NCBI GenBank assembly: GCA_008638375.1
Contig: CM018037.1
Span: 30,823,576-30,887,575 of the forward strand
Length of the DNA: 64,000 bases
Source of the DNA: Nyssa sinensis
Taxonomy: Eukaryota; Streptophyta; Magnoliopsida; Cornales; Nyssaceae
Reading direction: 5' to 3'
Made by a program: the position numbers and the translations under genes. Under the pieces are notes generated by a model. That model had not been told where the DNA came from. It did not search any database and worked only from the letters and a program-made list of their open reading frames with translations. Below, piece after piece: positions 37,661 through 51,500 of the stretch. Numbering within the stretch: position 1 is the first letter of the stretch; every line of letters starts with the position of its first letter.

Positions 37661-38498
37661 ATCCTTAAACTTATCATTTAATTTTTAATTGTTAAAGATT
37701 GACAAAGAAAAAAAACTTGAATTTGAAATATTTAAATTTTATCTTTAAAATTTTTACCATTAAATCATATCCCCGAATGATAATATAAGAGGAAATTAAG
37801 TTGCAGATATTTTATTTTAATAATAATGTTGAGTAAAACATTTGGATGTAATCATGTTTTGTCTCAAAACTCAAAAGTCATAAAACACAAGAAAAGGTAA
37901 CAATATTTTACCAGCGCAACGTGGTAAAAGACCCACCTCCCCACATAAATCTCACCCGACGTCTTCATCACGTGTTTTGCTTGTATTTAACAGCTTTTTC
38001 CGTGGCGTTATCACTCCCGTAAAAGTCGCGTTCTGGTCCTTCTGGAAGGCAACAACAATAAAACGGAATAAAAATATTCACTGAAATGGTCCCTCAACGT
38101 GTCAACGACTACTTCTGAGTTCTCTCTTGACTTTTAACCAGAAAAAATAAAATAGAAGGGAGAGCTCAGATCGAATATCCACATGTAAGTCTTATATTCC
38201 TCCAAACGTCAACATTTTTTTTTATTACATCATTATATTATATTATCATGGAATGATGTTTTTTATTTTTCTTTCTCAGAAATTTATATCATCTTTTTGA
38301 ATTTATAAAAAATTATGAAATAATTATACTGATATTTTTTTAAATTATTTAATAATTATAATTTTTTTTTTATAATTTTTAAAATTATACTAATCTTTCC
38401 TTGTTATATTAATAATACAATCTTACATTATATATAATTTATCATTAATTCGTTAAAATTTCAACTAAATTCTTTTATATTACTAAAATAACCTTATA

Positions 38499-38748
38499 CT
38501 CCCTCCGGCCCAAGATGAAAGTCCTATTTGATAATTCTAATTTTTTAAGATATATTATTTTATTGTTTTAAAATAATTTAAAATTTTCTTATTGTCCTCA
38601 TTTAATTGTAAATCATGTTTATATTAGATGTAACAAAGGGTAATTTTGAAAATTCATATGTTAAAAGTACGTTGACTTTTCAAATGAGACTCTTAAAATG
38701 AGACAGTCCAAAATAAAATAAAAAAATCTTAAAATGAGACGGAGGGAG
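38499..38748. mobile_element. Stowaway-type MITE (Tc1/mariner)
   Basis: 250 bp with termini CTCCCTCCGGCCCAAGATGA and, reversed, CTCCCTCCGTCTCATTTTAA, bounded by TA dinucleotides (38497-38498, 38749-38750). CTCCCTCCG plus TA target duplications are the hallmark of Stowaway MITEs. It lies about 0.8 kb upstream of the kinase start. Confidence 0.88.
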
Positions 38749-39385
38749 TATATTATACTAAAATTTATGTCTTTTTAAAGATTAAATGAGATGAGAAAGA
38801 TAAATAAATTATTGAATAATTCTGTAATAATAATTCTAACGGTTAAATGATAAATGATATGTGTATTTATAATATCTTTCAATTGAGGTGACTATCAATC
38901 TAATCCTTAAAACTATTGTCTCAAATGACCATCAAATAATTATTACATGAAATGATATGTAATTATAATTAAAATATTTTTATATATTATATTAATTTGC
39001 ATGATTTTTCAAAAATGACTGAATATAAGATGTAATTATCTAATATTATAAAAAAATCAATCTAATTATTTTTAAAAATAAAATAATGAATTCAAGGATA
39101 ATATTAACCTTCATCTTTTAATAATACAAAAAAAAAAGTATAACATTAAAAATTATAAAAAATAAAAAATAGTATACATAATTATTAAATATTACGGAAA
39201 TAATTAGTTCAATAATACCAAAAAAGAAATATTTATAATAAATTTCGTGAGGGTGATAATTTCTCTTTGTGTGGGACCCACAACGACAGGAAAACCTCCT
39301 CAACCGAATCCCTTTACTTTTCAAAGTTGGTGAGACATCTTTCCCGTTGGCTTATGTTTTACAGCAGGGGGAGAGCACCTCTCGT

Positions 39386-39411
39386 TCTATATCTCTCTCT
39401 CTCTCTCTCTG
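39386..39411 (+). repeat. (TC)n tract in the kinase 5' leader or promoter
   Basis: A pure TC run about 120 bp upstream of the kinase ATG. Pyrimidine-rich runs are common in plant leaders and core promoters. Confidence 0.6.
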
Positions 39412-39527
39412 CACAAGCATGCAAGCCCTAGCTCTTCAATCAACTTCCACTTTTTACCTTCTCACTTCACTCCCTCCTCATGAATTCAACTCTCCACCTT
39501 TCTCTGCATTTTTGAATTCTAGCTCTC

Positions 39528-42500
39528 ATGGCAGTATCAGACATCGAGGCCGTGTTGGAATTTCTAAGAAAGAATGGGCTTTCAGAGTCAGAATCCGCCC
39601 TCATGGAGGACATATTGGAGAAATCTGATTTTCGCTCTTTTGACTTCGAGAAGTTTCTGTTTCCGATGGTCACGCCGCCTCCACCGGTGAAAACTCAGGC
39701 AACGCGCGGCCGATCGGTGGCGTCGGGTGGAGTCGATGGTGATGATTCGAGCTCTGGTTCTTCTGAAGAATTCATGAGCTTGGATTCTTCCATCACTGAT
39801 TTGTGTTCTTCAGGTACAAAATCGTTTCTTTGAATCGCTTGGTTTCAAGTTTACTACTTTTTAGTCTTGTCTGATCAAAGAACAGTTCTAATTTATTTCT
39901 CCGTTTGGGATTTCTTTAAGAATAGATTGTTTGACTTTTGGTGTTATCTGAAGATTCTCTCTTATTTCTTTCTTTAAATGTGGAAAATTTTGTTTACCAT
40001 GTTGTCTTGTCTGGGATGTTATTGCTTTTTTTTTTTGGAAAATTCCAAGTCTCACCACCATGTTCTTATGTATAAAGAAAAATATTTTTCTTTTTAGGAT
40101 GTCTTGATTGTATTGACTCTTCACACAATTCACTCCATTTCTCACACAGTTCTTCATGGCAATGCATATATGTATGATTTATATAATAAAATAATGGCTA
40201 TCAGTTTTCATTTATACTTATGTGGGATGCAATTCTCGCAGATTCATTACAGTGACGATTTAATCAATTTTCTTGATAGTCAAGGGCAGAACCAGGAAAA
40301 AAATTTGGGTAGGGCTAGAAAATTTTTGAAGATAATTTTGGGGTGGGTCAAAATTTTGGGATAAAAAATGAGAGAAGTGGGTAAAGATTGGGTCGGGCAA
40401 AATTTTTGAATGGTGGGCTATAATTTTGGGTGAGAAATAATGGATAAAGATTGCACTAGGCCCAAATTTAAAAATGGTCAGAATTTTACATGTATAATTT
40501 TTTTTTTTTCTAAAATTTGAGGGGGGCTGGAGCCCGGTGAAGCCCCCTTTGTGGTTCAGCCCTTGTTGATAATTGAGGCTCTTTTTCGCAGCATTTCATA
40601 TGACATGTTGAGTTATGTTTACAACCATCACCCATAGAGCCGCGACAGGGATATACTACTACCAATATGTTCACCATTCTCTGAACTTCTATTTTTTTTT
40701 TTGTGTTGGGGGGGGGGGGGGGGAAGGGGTTGCTGGTTTTCTAAAATCTTTCTCTTCTTTTTTGTTTTTAACTGGGCTGGTGCAGATTGAGTGGTAGATG
40801 GTCATGATTTTGAGTACTTTACCTTCATTTCTGCAGAGTTCACAAATCCATATGGAATTCGCACTGCGACCAGGGGTAATTCCCAAGCTTCGTCAGATAG
40901 ATTATCTGAATTTGGTACAGCTCGTGATTACCATGATTTTGACATGCAAAATGACATGTACTGGTATAATGAGAAAGATGAAGACTATGCCATGCCTCCC
41001 TGCTTTGACAGGTCAGACACCTTTGGCTACCCAAGTGAGGACAAGTTTGTCATGACTTCACAGACAGAGAAGCAAAGTGACAGCCAATTGGGTCTGAATC
41101 ATATATCAGAAGGATTTCAATCTGTGGGGAGAACTGATTATTTGGACAAGCCGTGGCCTTTCAACGATTCATCCATGGGCAATGTGAATGAGGTTCAAGT
41201 TCTCACGTTGTAACCATTTGGATGAAAAAGTCAAAATTGGAGATTTTGAGAAGGAGGAAGAGGGTTGTGCTGTTTATAGCTGTTCAGCACCCCTTTGTGC
41301 ATGCTGTGCTGGAAAAGAAGCGCTATTTGGCGGGGATCCTGCAGACTACAATCTCATGAATATGAAAGGTGCTGATTTAAATTATTTTCAGTATAGGGCT
41401 GGTGGGGATAATCCCATCGTATGTGATTCTGCCTCCAAACATAGAATAAATAAGAGTTGTAACGACTTGGCTAAGAGGAGTTCCACCTATGATTGGGCTG
41501 GAGAATTTAAACGAACTGCCGACTTGAATATTCAGGTGGCCGAGAAAGGTCTCCAACTGAATGAAAATGATGGCTGTGAAGTTGAGGATGATAGAGAAGC
41601 AGGTGGATATCTGCATGAGCTAGAGGCTGCTGTTGATGAAGAGGAGGATGTTACCAGGCAATGAGATTTTGATGTATGAGGCTCATGAGGATGAATATGA
41701 AGTTTTCAATCTAAGAATTATACACAGGAAAAACAGGTTCGTTGGACTTACCTGGTGAATTTTTGATTGCATTCAAATCTTGGTTAATGGAGTAAAATTT
41801 GTTGGAGTCCATGTAACTTAGGTGAGCTGTTTTCATTTCATCAGCATAGATAATTTATTGAGTTGCCTTTACTTGGGAGGGTGGTTTTTTTTTTTTTTTT
41901 GGCTCTACAGCAAGGTCAAACTCTCCTCCTTTATAAATTTGATCAAATTACTGTTTCAGCTAGGTCTTTTGTTATACTTTCTTTTGGTCAAGTTCGTGAG
42001 CTTGTGTATTGCAGGTAGATTTATAGCAAACGATAGTAATCATTTGTTATGCCATCCACAGGACTGGATTCGAAGAGAACAAGGATCTGCCTATTGTTCT
42101 AAATAGTATCATTGCAGGCAGATATTATGTTACAGAATACCTAGGTTCAGCTGCTTTCAGCAAAGTTGTGCAGGCACATGATATGCTTGCTGGAATGGAT
42201 GTTTGCCTGAAGATCATAAAAAATGATAAGGATTTTTTCGATCAGAGTTTAGATGAAATCAAACTTCTAAAGATTGTGAACAAGCATGATCCTGGTGATG
42301 AACACCACATTTTGCGCTTATATGATTACTTCTATTATCAGGTATTCGTGAGAAAAAGGTTGGCAATATTCTCATATAATTTTCCACGTTTTGACTCAGA
42401 TCTTGTAGGTGAAATACACAAGTTTTGCCTCCATAAATGTATCTATGAAAGGCTATCATATTTTTTTTCCTTCCCCATATAACTGTCCTTGATATTCAAG

Positions 42501-45500
42501 AAAAATATCTTTCCCACTTATTTTCCAGGTTTTTGAATCATGCAAGGTGTTACCCTCCTTGAATGAGGTTCAACCTTCCAATTGCAATATATGGTCTTCA
42601 CTGATTACTGAATGAATTTTATTTTTGGCAGTTTTCCTATCACAGTTAAATATTCACCTATTTCTCGCAGTTTGTAGTAAAGTCAGGTAGAGATGTATAA
42701 GTAATTTATGTGGACCTCTCCTTTGTATGAAGACACCAACACTAGTTTAGTTGTCTCTGCTGTTTTGTCTTATATATCTTATTATCATCATGGATAATGC
42801 ACACAAATGGCTTATGTTGCTGAACATCTTAAATTGGATTTCATGATAAGCATTTTGACATCTTTATTGGATGGTTTAGGATTTTCATCTTCATTTTCTC
42901 TGGCTCTGCTTGTGTCTGCTATACTTGATGTATAATATTCATCTTTGATAAATCAACAGCTTTTATCTATTTATCATTGGGATTCCTTCATTATTGAAAC
43001 TCAAGATAATGACCTCCATTAACATGAGATGTGGACCATTGATTGTGTTATTTGCACTTTCATATAGTGAGATATTAAAAAAACCTTCTCTTTTTTTTTT
43101 TTTTTTTGGGGGGGGGGGGGGGGGTTCATATTGGCTTACAATGTGTTTATTGAGGCCTATATTGTTATGATCGAACATTGAAAGAATTTTTTATTCAAAA
43201 ATTGTTTCATTTGGTCAAAGAGATAACCTAATTATACTTGTCAAAAAAATAAGAAAATAAAAAGAAACAAAGGAAGAAGAAGAAGAAGGAATAACCAAAT
43301 TGTTTCTGAAGTAAAATTTAAATGGTTATCCTACCATGGAAAGTTTGGGCTGTCATTTGACGATTGTTGCTTTTGATTGGTAAGTAAATATTTTGCTCTA
43401 CAATGATATAAACAAACTACTGACTGAAAGTGTTGTAATTATCACACCGTTCTCTTAGACTCTTAAATACGGCAAGGATTTAACCATTAACAATGATCTC
43501 CTTTCCATATCAAAATTTACAGGAGCATCTTTTTATTGCTTGTGAACTCCTTCGGGCAAACTTATATGAATTTCAGAAATATAATCGAGAATCTGGTGGA
43601 GAGCCTTACTTTACGTTGAGCCGGCTGCAGGTTTGTTCAATTTGGCTAGTGTCAATCATAAATTTGATATCTGTTCAAAGAATATATGTGGGTGTTGATT
43701 AAAACTGCAATTGGGGCTGGTAAATAATATACTGGACTTAGTACAGCCAGCTTGAAACATTAATGTGGGTGTTGTATGTGCCTTCTGACAGGTAATAACC
43801 CGGCAATGTTTGGAGGCATTGGAATTCTTGCATCAATTGGGAATTATCCACTGCGATCTAAAGCCTGAGAATATTCTTATCAAAAGTTACAAAAGATGTG
43901 AGATAAAGGTTATTGACCTTGGAAGCAGTTGCTTTCAGACTGACAACTTGTGCCTATATGTACAGTCTCGTTCCTACAGGGCTCCTGAAGTCATCCTAGG
44001 CCTCCCATATGACCAGAAGATTGACCTGTGGTCCCTTGGCTGTATATTGGCGGAGCTATGTTCTGGGGAAGTATGCCCTAGTTGGCTTTATTCTATTCAT
44101 TTGAGTGGACTTGGCATATTGTTAATAGTTGCTTCTCAGATAATCGATTTTAGAGATACCAAAAGATTTTGAATTTATTTGACTTTTATTTTCTGATGTT
44201 TTGCTCCTGCTAGCTGCCATTTTGTAGGTTAAATCCTTCAGAAGATTTTAATCTGTATTTTTTTTTTTTTTCTGATCGTCTGTTTTCCTCTAGGTGCTTT
44301 TTCCAAATGATGCACTTGTGATGTTGCTTGCACGCATGATTGGGATGCTTGGTCCTATTGATGTGGATATGTTAGTGAGGGGACAGGAGACAAGCAAGTA
44401 TTTCACTGAAGAATATGATATTTATCATGTGAATGAGGTTTGTTTCCTGCATTATCCTCTCTATAAAATTGGAAAATTTGCACAATTTGCAAGTAAAGTA
44501 TGTTATAATTGACTTATTTAGAGTATCTGGAGGAAATATTGGGAAATGGACCGTGTTTCTCGATGATTATTTACTCACGTGCATCATAAAAGAGGCTGTA
44601 AAGATGGAGTTCTAATAGAGTTTTGTCTAGTTGGAATAGTTGAAATTTTAGATGATATACATGTAATTCTAGATTCGCTTTTTCAGAGCCTGTTTCTTAT
44701 TATGTGGTTTCAGAAAAGAGCCTGCAAAGATGGTGTCATTCTTTTCTTCCCTAAAAAAACCAAAGTCTAGACAGAAGTAATATTTATATTTCTTTTTCCC
44801 CCAAATGAACCAAAGTTTAGACAAAAAAAAAAGAAGAAGAAATATTTATTGTAGAAAATAAGACTGATTTTCTATATTCAATTGTTTATGATTTACAAGC
44901 TAGAATCACTATTTAATCTATACACAGAGAACCAAAAATGGAAATAAAAGAAGGTCAACTCAAGAAATTAGCCTAAATATCTGCCTTCAATCTTCTATCA
45001 CTATCTCCTTCAAATCCTTCCTAAATCATTCGGGATTTCCATACTCCCCCTCAAATTGGATCATAGATGTTGATCATATCTAACTTGCAAATAGACTCTT
45101 CAAAGCTGGACCTCTGTAACCCTTTAGTGAATATATCTGCTAATTGTTCTCTTGTAGGAATATAGGTCATGCAGACAATCCCTTTCTCAATTTTCTCCTT
45201 TGTAAAATGCCTGTCAACTTCAATGTGTTTAGTCCTGTCGTGCTAGACGGGATTATGAGAAATGCTGATAGCAGCTTTGTTGTCACAGTAGAGTTTGATA
45301 GGGAACTCTACTGTGATATGTAGTTCTTCCAACAGCTTTCGTAGCCAAAGCCCTTCACACATCCCTTGTGCAACAGCTCTGAATTCAGCTTCAGCACTAC
45401 TTCTGGCTACCACACTCTGCTTCTTACTCCTCCATGTTACTAGATTTCCCCAAACATAGGTGCAATAGCCGGTGGTAGACCTTCTGTCTTCTGCTGATCC

Positions 45501-48500
45501 TGCCCAATCTGCATCTGTATAGATTTCTAATCTTCTTACTGTCTCCTTTCTTAAAGAACAAACCTCGTCCTGGAGAGCCTTTCAAATATCTGAGAATTTT
45601 GTATACTGCTTCTAGGTGACCTTCCTTTGGTGAATGCATATGCTGACTGACCACACTTATAGCGAAAGCAATGTCAGGTCTAGTGTGAGATAGGTAGATC
45701 AATTTACCTACTAGTCTCTGATATCTCTCCCTATCCACAGGCTTTCCAACATCTTCCATTTTTTTTCCTGTCTCAATCGGAGTATCGCTTGGCTTGCAAC
45801 CAAGCATACCAGTCTCAGTCAAAAGGTCAAGAACATACTTTCTCTGGGAGACACTAATTCCCTTCCTTGATCTGGCAACTTCCATTCCCAAAAAATACCG
45901 CATTTGACCTAGGTCTTTTACCTCAAACTCTGTGGCTAAGACCTTCTTCAATCTTTCCAATTCTCCTGTGTTGTCTCCAGTGAGAATGATGTCGTCGACA
46001 TACACAATCAGGATAGTCTTTCTTCCATCATTGGTTTGTTTGAAGAACATCGTGTGATCTGACTGTCCCTGTTGATATCCTTGATTTTTTATCACCTTCG
46101 TAGATCTATCAAACCACGCCCTTGGTGATTGTTTAAGCCCATACAAGGATTTCCTCAATTTACATACTCTGGTTTCCTCCCCTTTGTAAAATCCTAGTGG
46201 TAGCATCATGAACACTTCTTCCTCCAGCTCACCATTCAGAAAGGCATTCTTGATGTCAAATTGGTGAAGTGGCCAGTCTAGATTTGCTGCCAGGGACAAG
46301 AGAATCCGTATAGTATTCAACTTTGCTACTGATGCAAATGTCTCAATGTAATCAATGCCATATGTCTGAGTGAACCCCTTTGCAACTAGGCGGGCTTTGT
46401 ATCGGTCTATTGTACCATCTGCCTTGTACTTCACCGTGAATACCCACTTACATCTCACTGGTTTCTTCCCTCTTGGTAAAGACATCACCTCCCAAGTGTC
46501 ATTTTTTTCCAATGTCCCTAATTTCTTCCATCACTGCTTTTCTCCATTCTGGAATCTTCAAAACTTCTTGAATATTCTTGGGAATTTGGATTCTGTCAAG
46601 GTTAGATGTAAAAGCACGACTACTTGGCAGAAAGAGCATTGTAAGATACAAATTTTGAGATAGGATGGAGAGTACATGAACGAGGTTGTTTTCTAAAAGC
46701 GATGGGTAAGTCATCAAGATTTGTTACCTGGTCAGGATTGGATGTTGGCACATGAGTGGTTGGATCTATCACCGGGTCTGACTCTGTTGGTGCATCGGAT
46801 GTGAAAGTCTTATCAGACTTTGATTTAGGTCTCCTTGAAGTAGACAAGTATCTCCCTGTCTATTTGTTATCCCACATCTTCCCCTGAGTTCAAGATTTCT
46901 TCTGTGTTGGACGAAGAATGAGAGGGTATGTCTGGGGTAGATTCAAAGATCGCAACATCAAAGTCTGTATGTGAGGGTCAAGCTTCTCTCAAGGACTCCC
47001 CCTGAAGCGAGTAGTAGGGGGTATTCTCAAAAAATGTGACATCCAGACTAACATATACTTTCTGGGAGCGAGGGTCATAACACTTGTAACGCTTCTGAGT
47101 GGAAGAGTAACCAATGAAGACACATTTGAGAGCTCGGGGATCCAATTTAGTACGTTGGGGGGCATGAACATGGACAAATACAGTAGACCCGAAAACACGA
47201 AGTGGGAGGCATGAACTGAGTCGAGAATTAGGGAAGGTCTCCTGAAATTTTTGGAGAGGCGATACAAAGGAGAGAACCCGACTAGGCATACGATTGATGA
47301 GGAATGCGGCAATCAGAACGGCATCACCCCAAAAATGATGTGGCATGTGAGAGGTAAACAATAGGGCACGAGCTACCTCAAGTATATGTCGGTTTTTTCG
47401 TTCAGCAACCCCATTTTGTTGGGGGGTGTGAACGCAAGAACTCTGGTGAATAATACCTTTGGCTTGAAAATAGGGACTCAAAGAATAGTTGAAGTACTCA
47501 GTGCCATTGTCAGTACGAAGAATTTGGATTTTTGTGTGAAATTGGGTGTAAATCATATTGTAGAAGTTTATGAACACTGAATGAACCTCAGATTTATCGT
47601 TTAATAAAAATACCCAACAGAGACGAGAATGATCATCAATAAATGTAATAAACCATTTTTTGTGGGTCCTATTAGGGAACCCGTGAAGGCCCCCAAAGAT
47701 CACTATGGATCAGGGTAAAAGGCAATGATGGTTTATAAGGAGATTTAGAAAAAGAGGTGCGGTTATGTTTTGCAAGTTCACAAACTTCACATTGAAAATT
47801 CAAGGGACTCTTATTCAAACAAAGCGACGGAAATACATGTTTTAAATATTGAAAGTTGGGATGGCCCATTCGTCTGTGCCATAACACAAGATCACTATCC
47901 CTAGGACTAGATGCTGAATTACAAATAGAAGGAAGATACTGTTTACTCATGCGAGTGTCATCAAAGTAGTAGAGCCCCTCATGTTCCTTAGCACTGCCAA
48001 TCGTCTTCCCCGATGATAGGTCCTGAAAAACACAATTGGAAGACAAAAAAATGGCTGAGCAATGAGATTGTTTGGTTAGTTGACTAACAGACAACAGATT
48101 GCAAGAAATATTTGGAACATGAAGGACTAGACTTTAAAGTAATAAATTCAGAGATACGGATACTCCCCTTGCCAGCTACTGGAGATAAAGTACCATCTGC
48201 AATTTTTACTTTCAAGTTACTAGCACAAGGTGAATATGTAAAAAATAAATGATGAGCACCAGTCATATGGTCGGATGCACCAGAGTCAATAATCCAGGGA
48301 GTAAGGTGCAAAGTGGTACTAAGGGCAGTCAAAAAGGTACCTTTGTGGGCTAAGGAACCTGATGGCAGTGAATTGGAAGATCGACCCGAGGCTTGAAAGG
48401 TTGAAAACAAAGCATATAACTTCTCAAGTTGTTCGGGGTTAAAACCCCCAATAACAGTCGATTGAGCATCTGTTTCTGTCTGCTGTTCAGTGAAGGCCTG

Positions 48501-51500
48501 GTACCCGTGTGATTTGGGCTGTCTGAGCTTCCAATCAGCGGGCTTTTCATGTAAGGCCCAACAAGTCTCTTTTGAATGACCCAATTTTTTGCAATGGTCA
48601 CAAAATGGCCTTTTAATTTGTCGTGGGCCGGATCCACTAGAAGGCCCACGGGTTATGTGGGCTGAGACTTCATGCGCAGAGCTTTGTCTCTGTTTCGAAT
48701 TCGAACCAGTGGTGAACGGCATCTCGCGAGGTATCATCCCGCGACTCACAAGTGCAGATCCGTCGGTGGCAGATTCTCCGTTCACCTCTGCTCGCTCCTT
48801 CAACATCACCTTCCTCCTCTGTTCTTCCCGTCGCACCTCGGCGAAGACTTCTTGGATGAAAGGCAGTGGTCGTCGACCCAGAATTCTTCCCCGCACATCA
48901 TCGAGCCTCTCGATTTAGCCCTGCCTAGAAACTCGAAAACCCTTTCGGCTTCCATCTTCTTCTTGAAACGAACACTGTCACCCGTGCACTCCCATTCTTC
49001 GCCACAACTAAGATCGAGTTCCTGCCACAGTCGCACCATCTCGGTGTAATACTCTGTAACTTCCCGACCTTCTTGCTTCATCTGCCATAGTTTCTTCTTC
49101 AGTTCGAAAATTTGAGAGGCATCCTCAGTGTCGGAATATGTCTCTCGCATTGCATCCCACACGTCCTTTGCCGTCGGGAGAAACATATATGTTTTTTCGA
49201 TGGTTGGCTTCATGGAGTTGATCAGACATGAGGTTATCAATGAATTTTTCGAGCGCCATTTCTGGGAGGCAGCGACATCGGTGGTAGGTGGTTGACGTGT
49301 TTCGCTAGTAAGAAGGCCTAGCTTCCCTTTGCCGTCGATGATGAGTTTGATTGTCTGAGCCCACTCCCGATAGTTCTTCCCATTGAATTTCTCTACGGCA
49401 AGATGGATTGGAGTCGTCTCGAACATACCAGACGAGCTCATGGAAGAGGTAAGCTCCGGCTCTCCTTCCTTGATTTCTTGGATTGTCGACTGACTCGACT
49501 CATGACTATCTCCATTTTGGGCAGCCATGGATTGCTAGGGTTTCAGAGTAACCCTAGCTCTGATATCATGTAGAAAATAAGACTGATTTTCTATATTCAA
49601 TTGTTTATGATTTACAAGCTAGAATCACTATTTAATCTATACATAGAGAACCAAAAATGGAAATAAAAGAAGGTCAACTCAAGAAATTAGCCTAAATATC
49701 TGCCTCAATCTTCTATCACTATCTCCTTCAAATCCTTCCTAAATCACTCGGGATTTTCACATTTATATAATATTTTTTTTTTGAAATTTGAGTTCTATGG
49801 AATCTTTGTAATCCTGTACTAATTTCAACATTCCATTGGTTTTTTTGTGCAAATTCCGCCTGGGACGGTATTTGATTTTCTTGCACGATTGACAGTTAGA
49901 TTACAACTTCCATCCGATAAAAGCTGAGTTGGCAAAAATTGGATATTAACAGTTATATCCCAGAGTTACACAGATAGCTTCAAATTATTTTGTTAGTTAA
50001 TTCTCCCTAATTAACTAAACAGGAATAGGTAATCTCAAGTGGTTATACTAAGTGATCTAGAGATTAAGTAAAATTCCTAATTAGTCAAATATAGTTGAGT
50101 GCTTAATTATCAATCATGTAATAAATAAATAAATAAAATAAGCATGCAAGAGACTAGATTTCAAGTGCAAAAACCCTAAAAAGGGTGAAAAAAAACCATT
50201 GCTATAGCAAAATAAATCCACTAATAAATTAATTTGTTACAGGACACAAAAACAACAAACTAGTCACAAACTGTCTTTCCTTTCTTGCCCTTGCTTTAGT
50301 CTTGTTCCACTAAACACAACATCATCTTGAACCTGATCACGATCCCGTCTTCATGGATCCACTCTACCAGTGTGCAAGCTGACTGACTGTGCGATGATCT
50401 AATGTGTGTCCTAAAACGCTCTTCAACAAATTAGTAAAAAACCTCACAATGCCTCTGCTGAAAGGGATTATTGAACCTGATCACGATCCCGTCTTCATGG
50501 ATCCACTCTACCAGTGTGCAAGCTGACTGACTGTGCGATGATCTAATGCGTGTCCTAAAACGCTCTTCAACAAATTAGTAAAAAACCTCACAATGCCTCT
50601 GTGAAAGGGATTATAGAACAAATCCACTCACAATGATTAATAATCTCACTCAAAGGATTATAGGTTTTAGTGCATCTTTTCTTTGTGTCATCAATCTCTC
50701 AATAAAGAACAACAGGGTACTATTTATATAGATTTATACAAACTGTACTTGAATTAGGATTAATTAGTCAATTAGATTCTTGCATTGGAAGACGTGCATT
50801 CGAATGAGTGGTCTCACGTTCAAATAGGTCGTCTCGTTCGAACGGGACAGGAATGCGTTCAAAAGGGTCAAGTTCTACGAACAGTTTCGTAACTTTTCTT
50901 TCATAACAGAATGTTACTCATTCAAACAAGTGAGGGTCTCGTTCAAATAAGACACCACTGTTTTCGACTATCTTATTCAAACACCTTATGTAACAAACCA
51001 ACAAACCAAGGGTTAATTTAAACATGTTATATGGTCTTTCTAACCTATAGTTAACACTAAAAATTACATAGATTATGTGTAGAATCAATTACACGACCCT
51101 ATGAGAACCATTAGTAAAGATTAAATGTGCATTGTGAGGAGATTGCCTAGTATACACTATACAGGACCATTCTTTAGAATCCTGGCACAAAGTTTGGTGC
51201 ACTTCTAAGTTTAATATAATTCAAAATTTTATTGTCTACATAATTATTTTACGAGTCCTGCAGTTTAGGTTGTTCCTATTCTCATTTCAAATTCACATGC
51301 TTAAAGCCCTCTAAATTCAATATGCAATCGAACGGTGTTGTGAATCTCATATGCTAGCCTAGTGCAATGTACTTCTCCGACCCATAAAAAAATTACTCAG
51401 TGAGGGTCAATACCTGTCCTTCAGCTGTGTCTCTGTCTTCCTTAATTTCCACACAATGAATCTGAGTCCTGATGAGTACTGGTCATGCATTCAGAATAAC

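Noticed and set aside
40791..41213. Independent 140-aa gene
   Set aside because: It is kinase exon 2 up to the first frameshift; the first 46 bases are intron.
41188..41250. A short intron explaining the first kinase frame change
   Set aside because: No adequate donor and acceptor pair of normal plant intron length (over about 60 bp) fits, and the sequence in the shifted frame looks protein-coding immediately.
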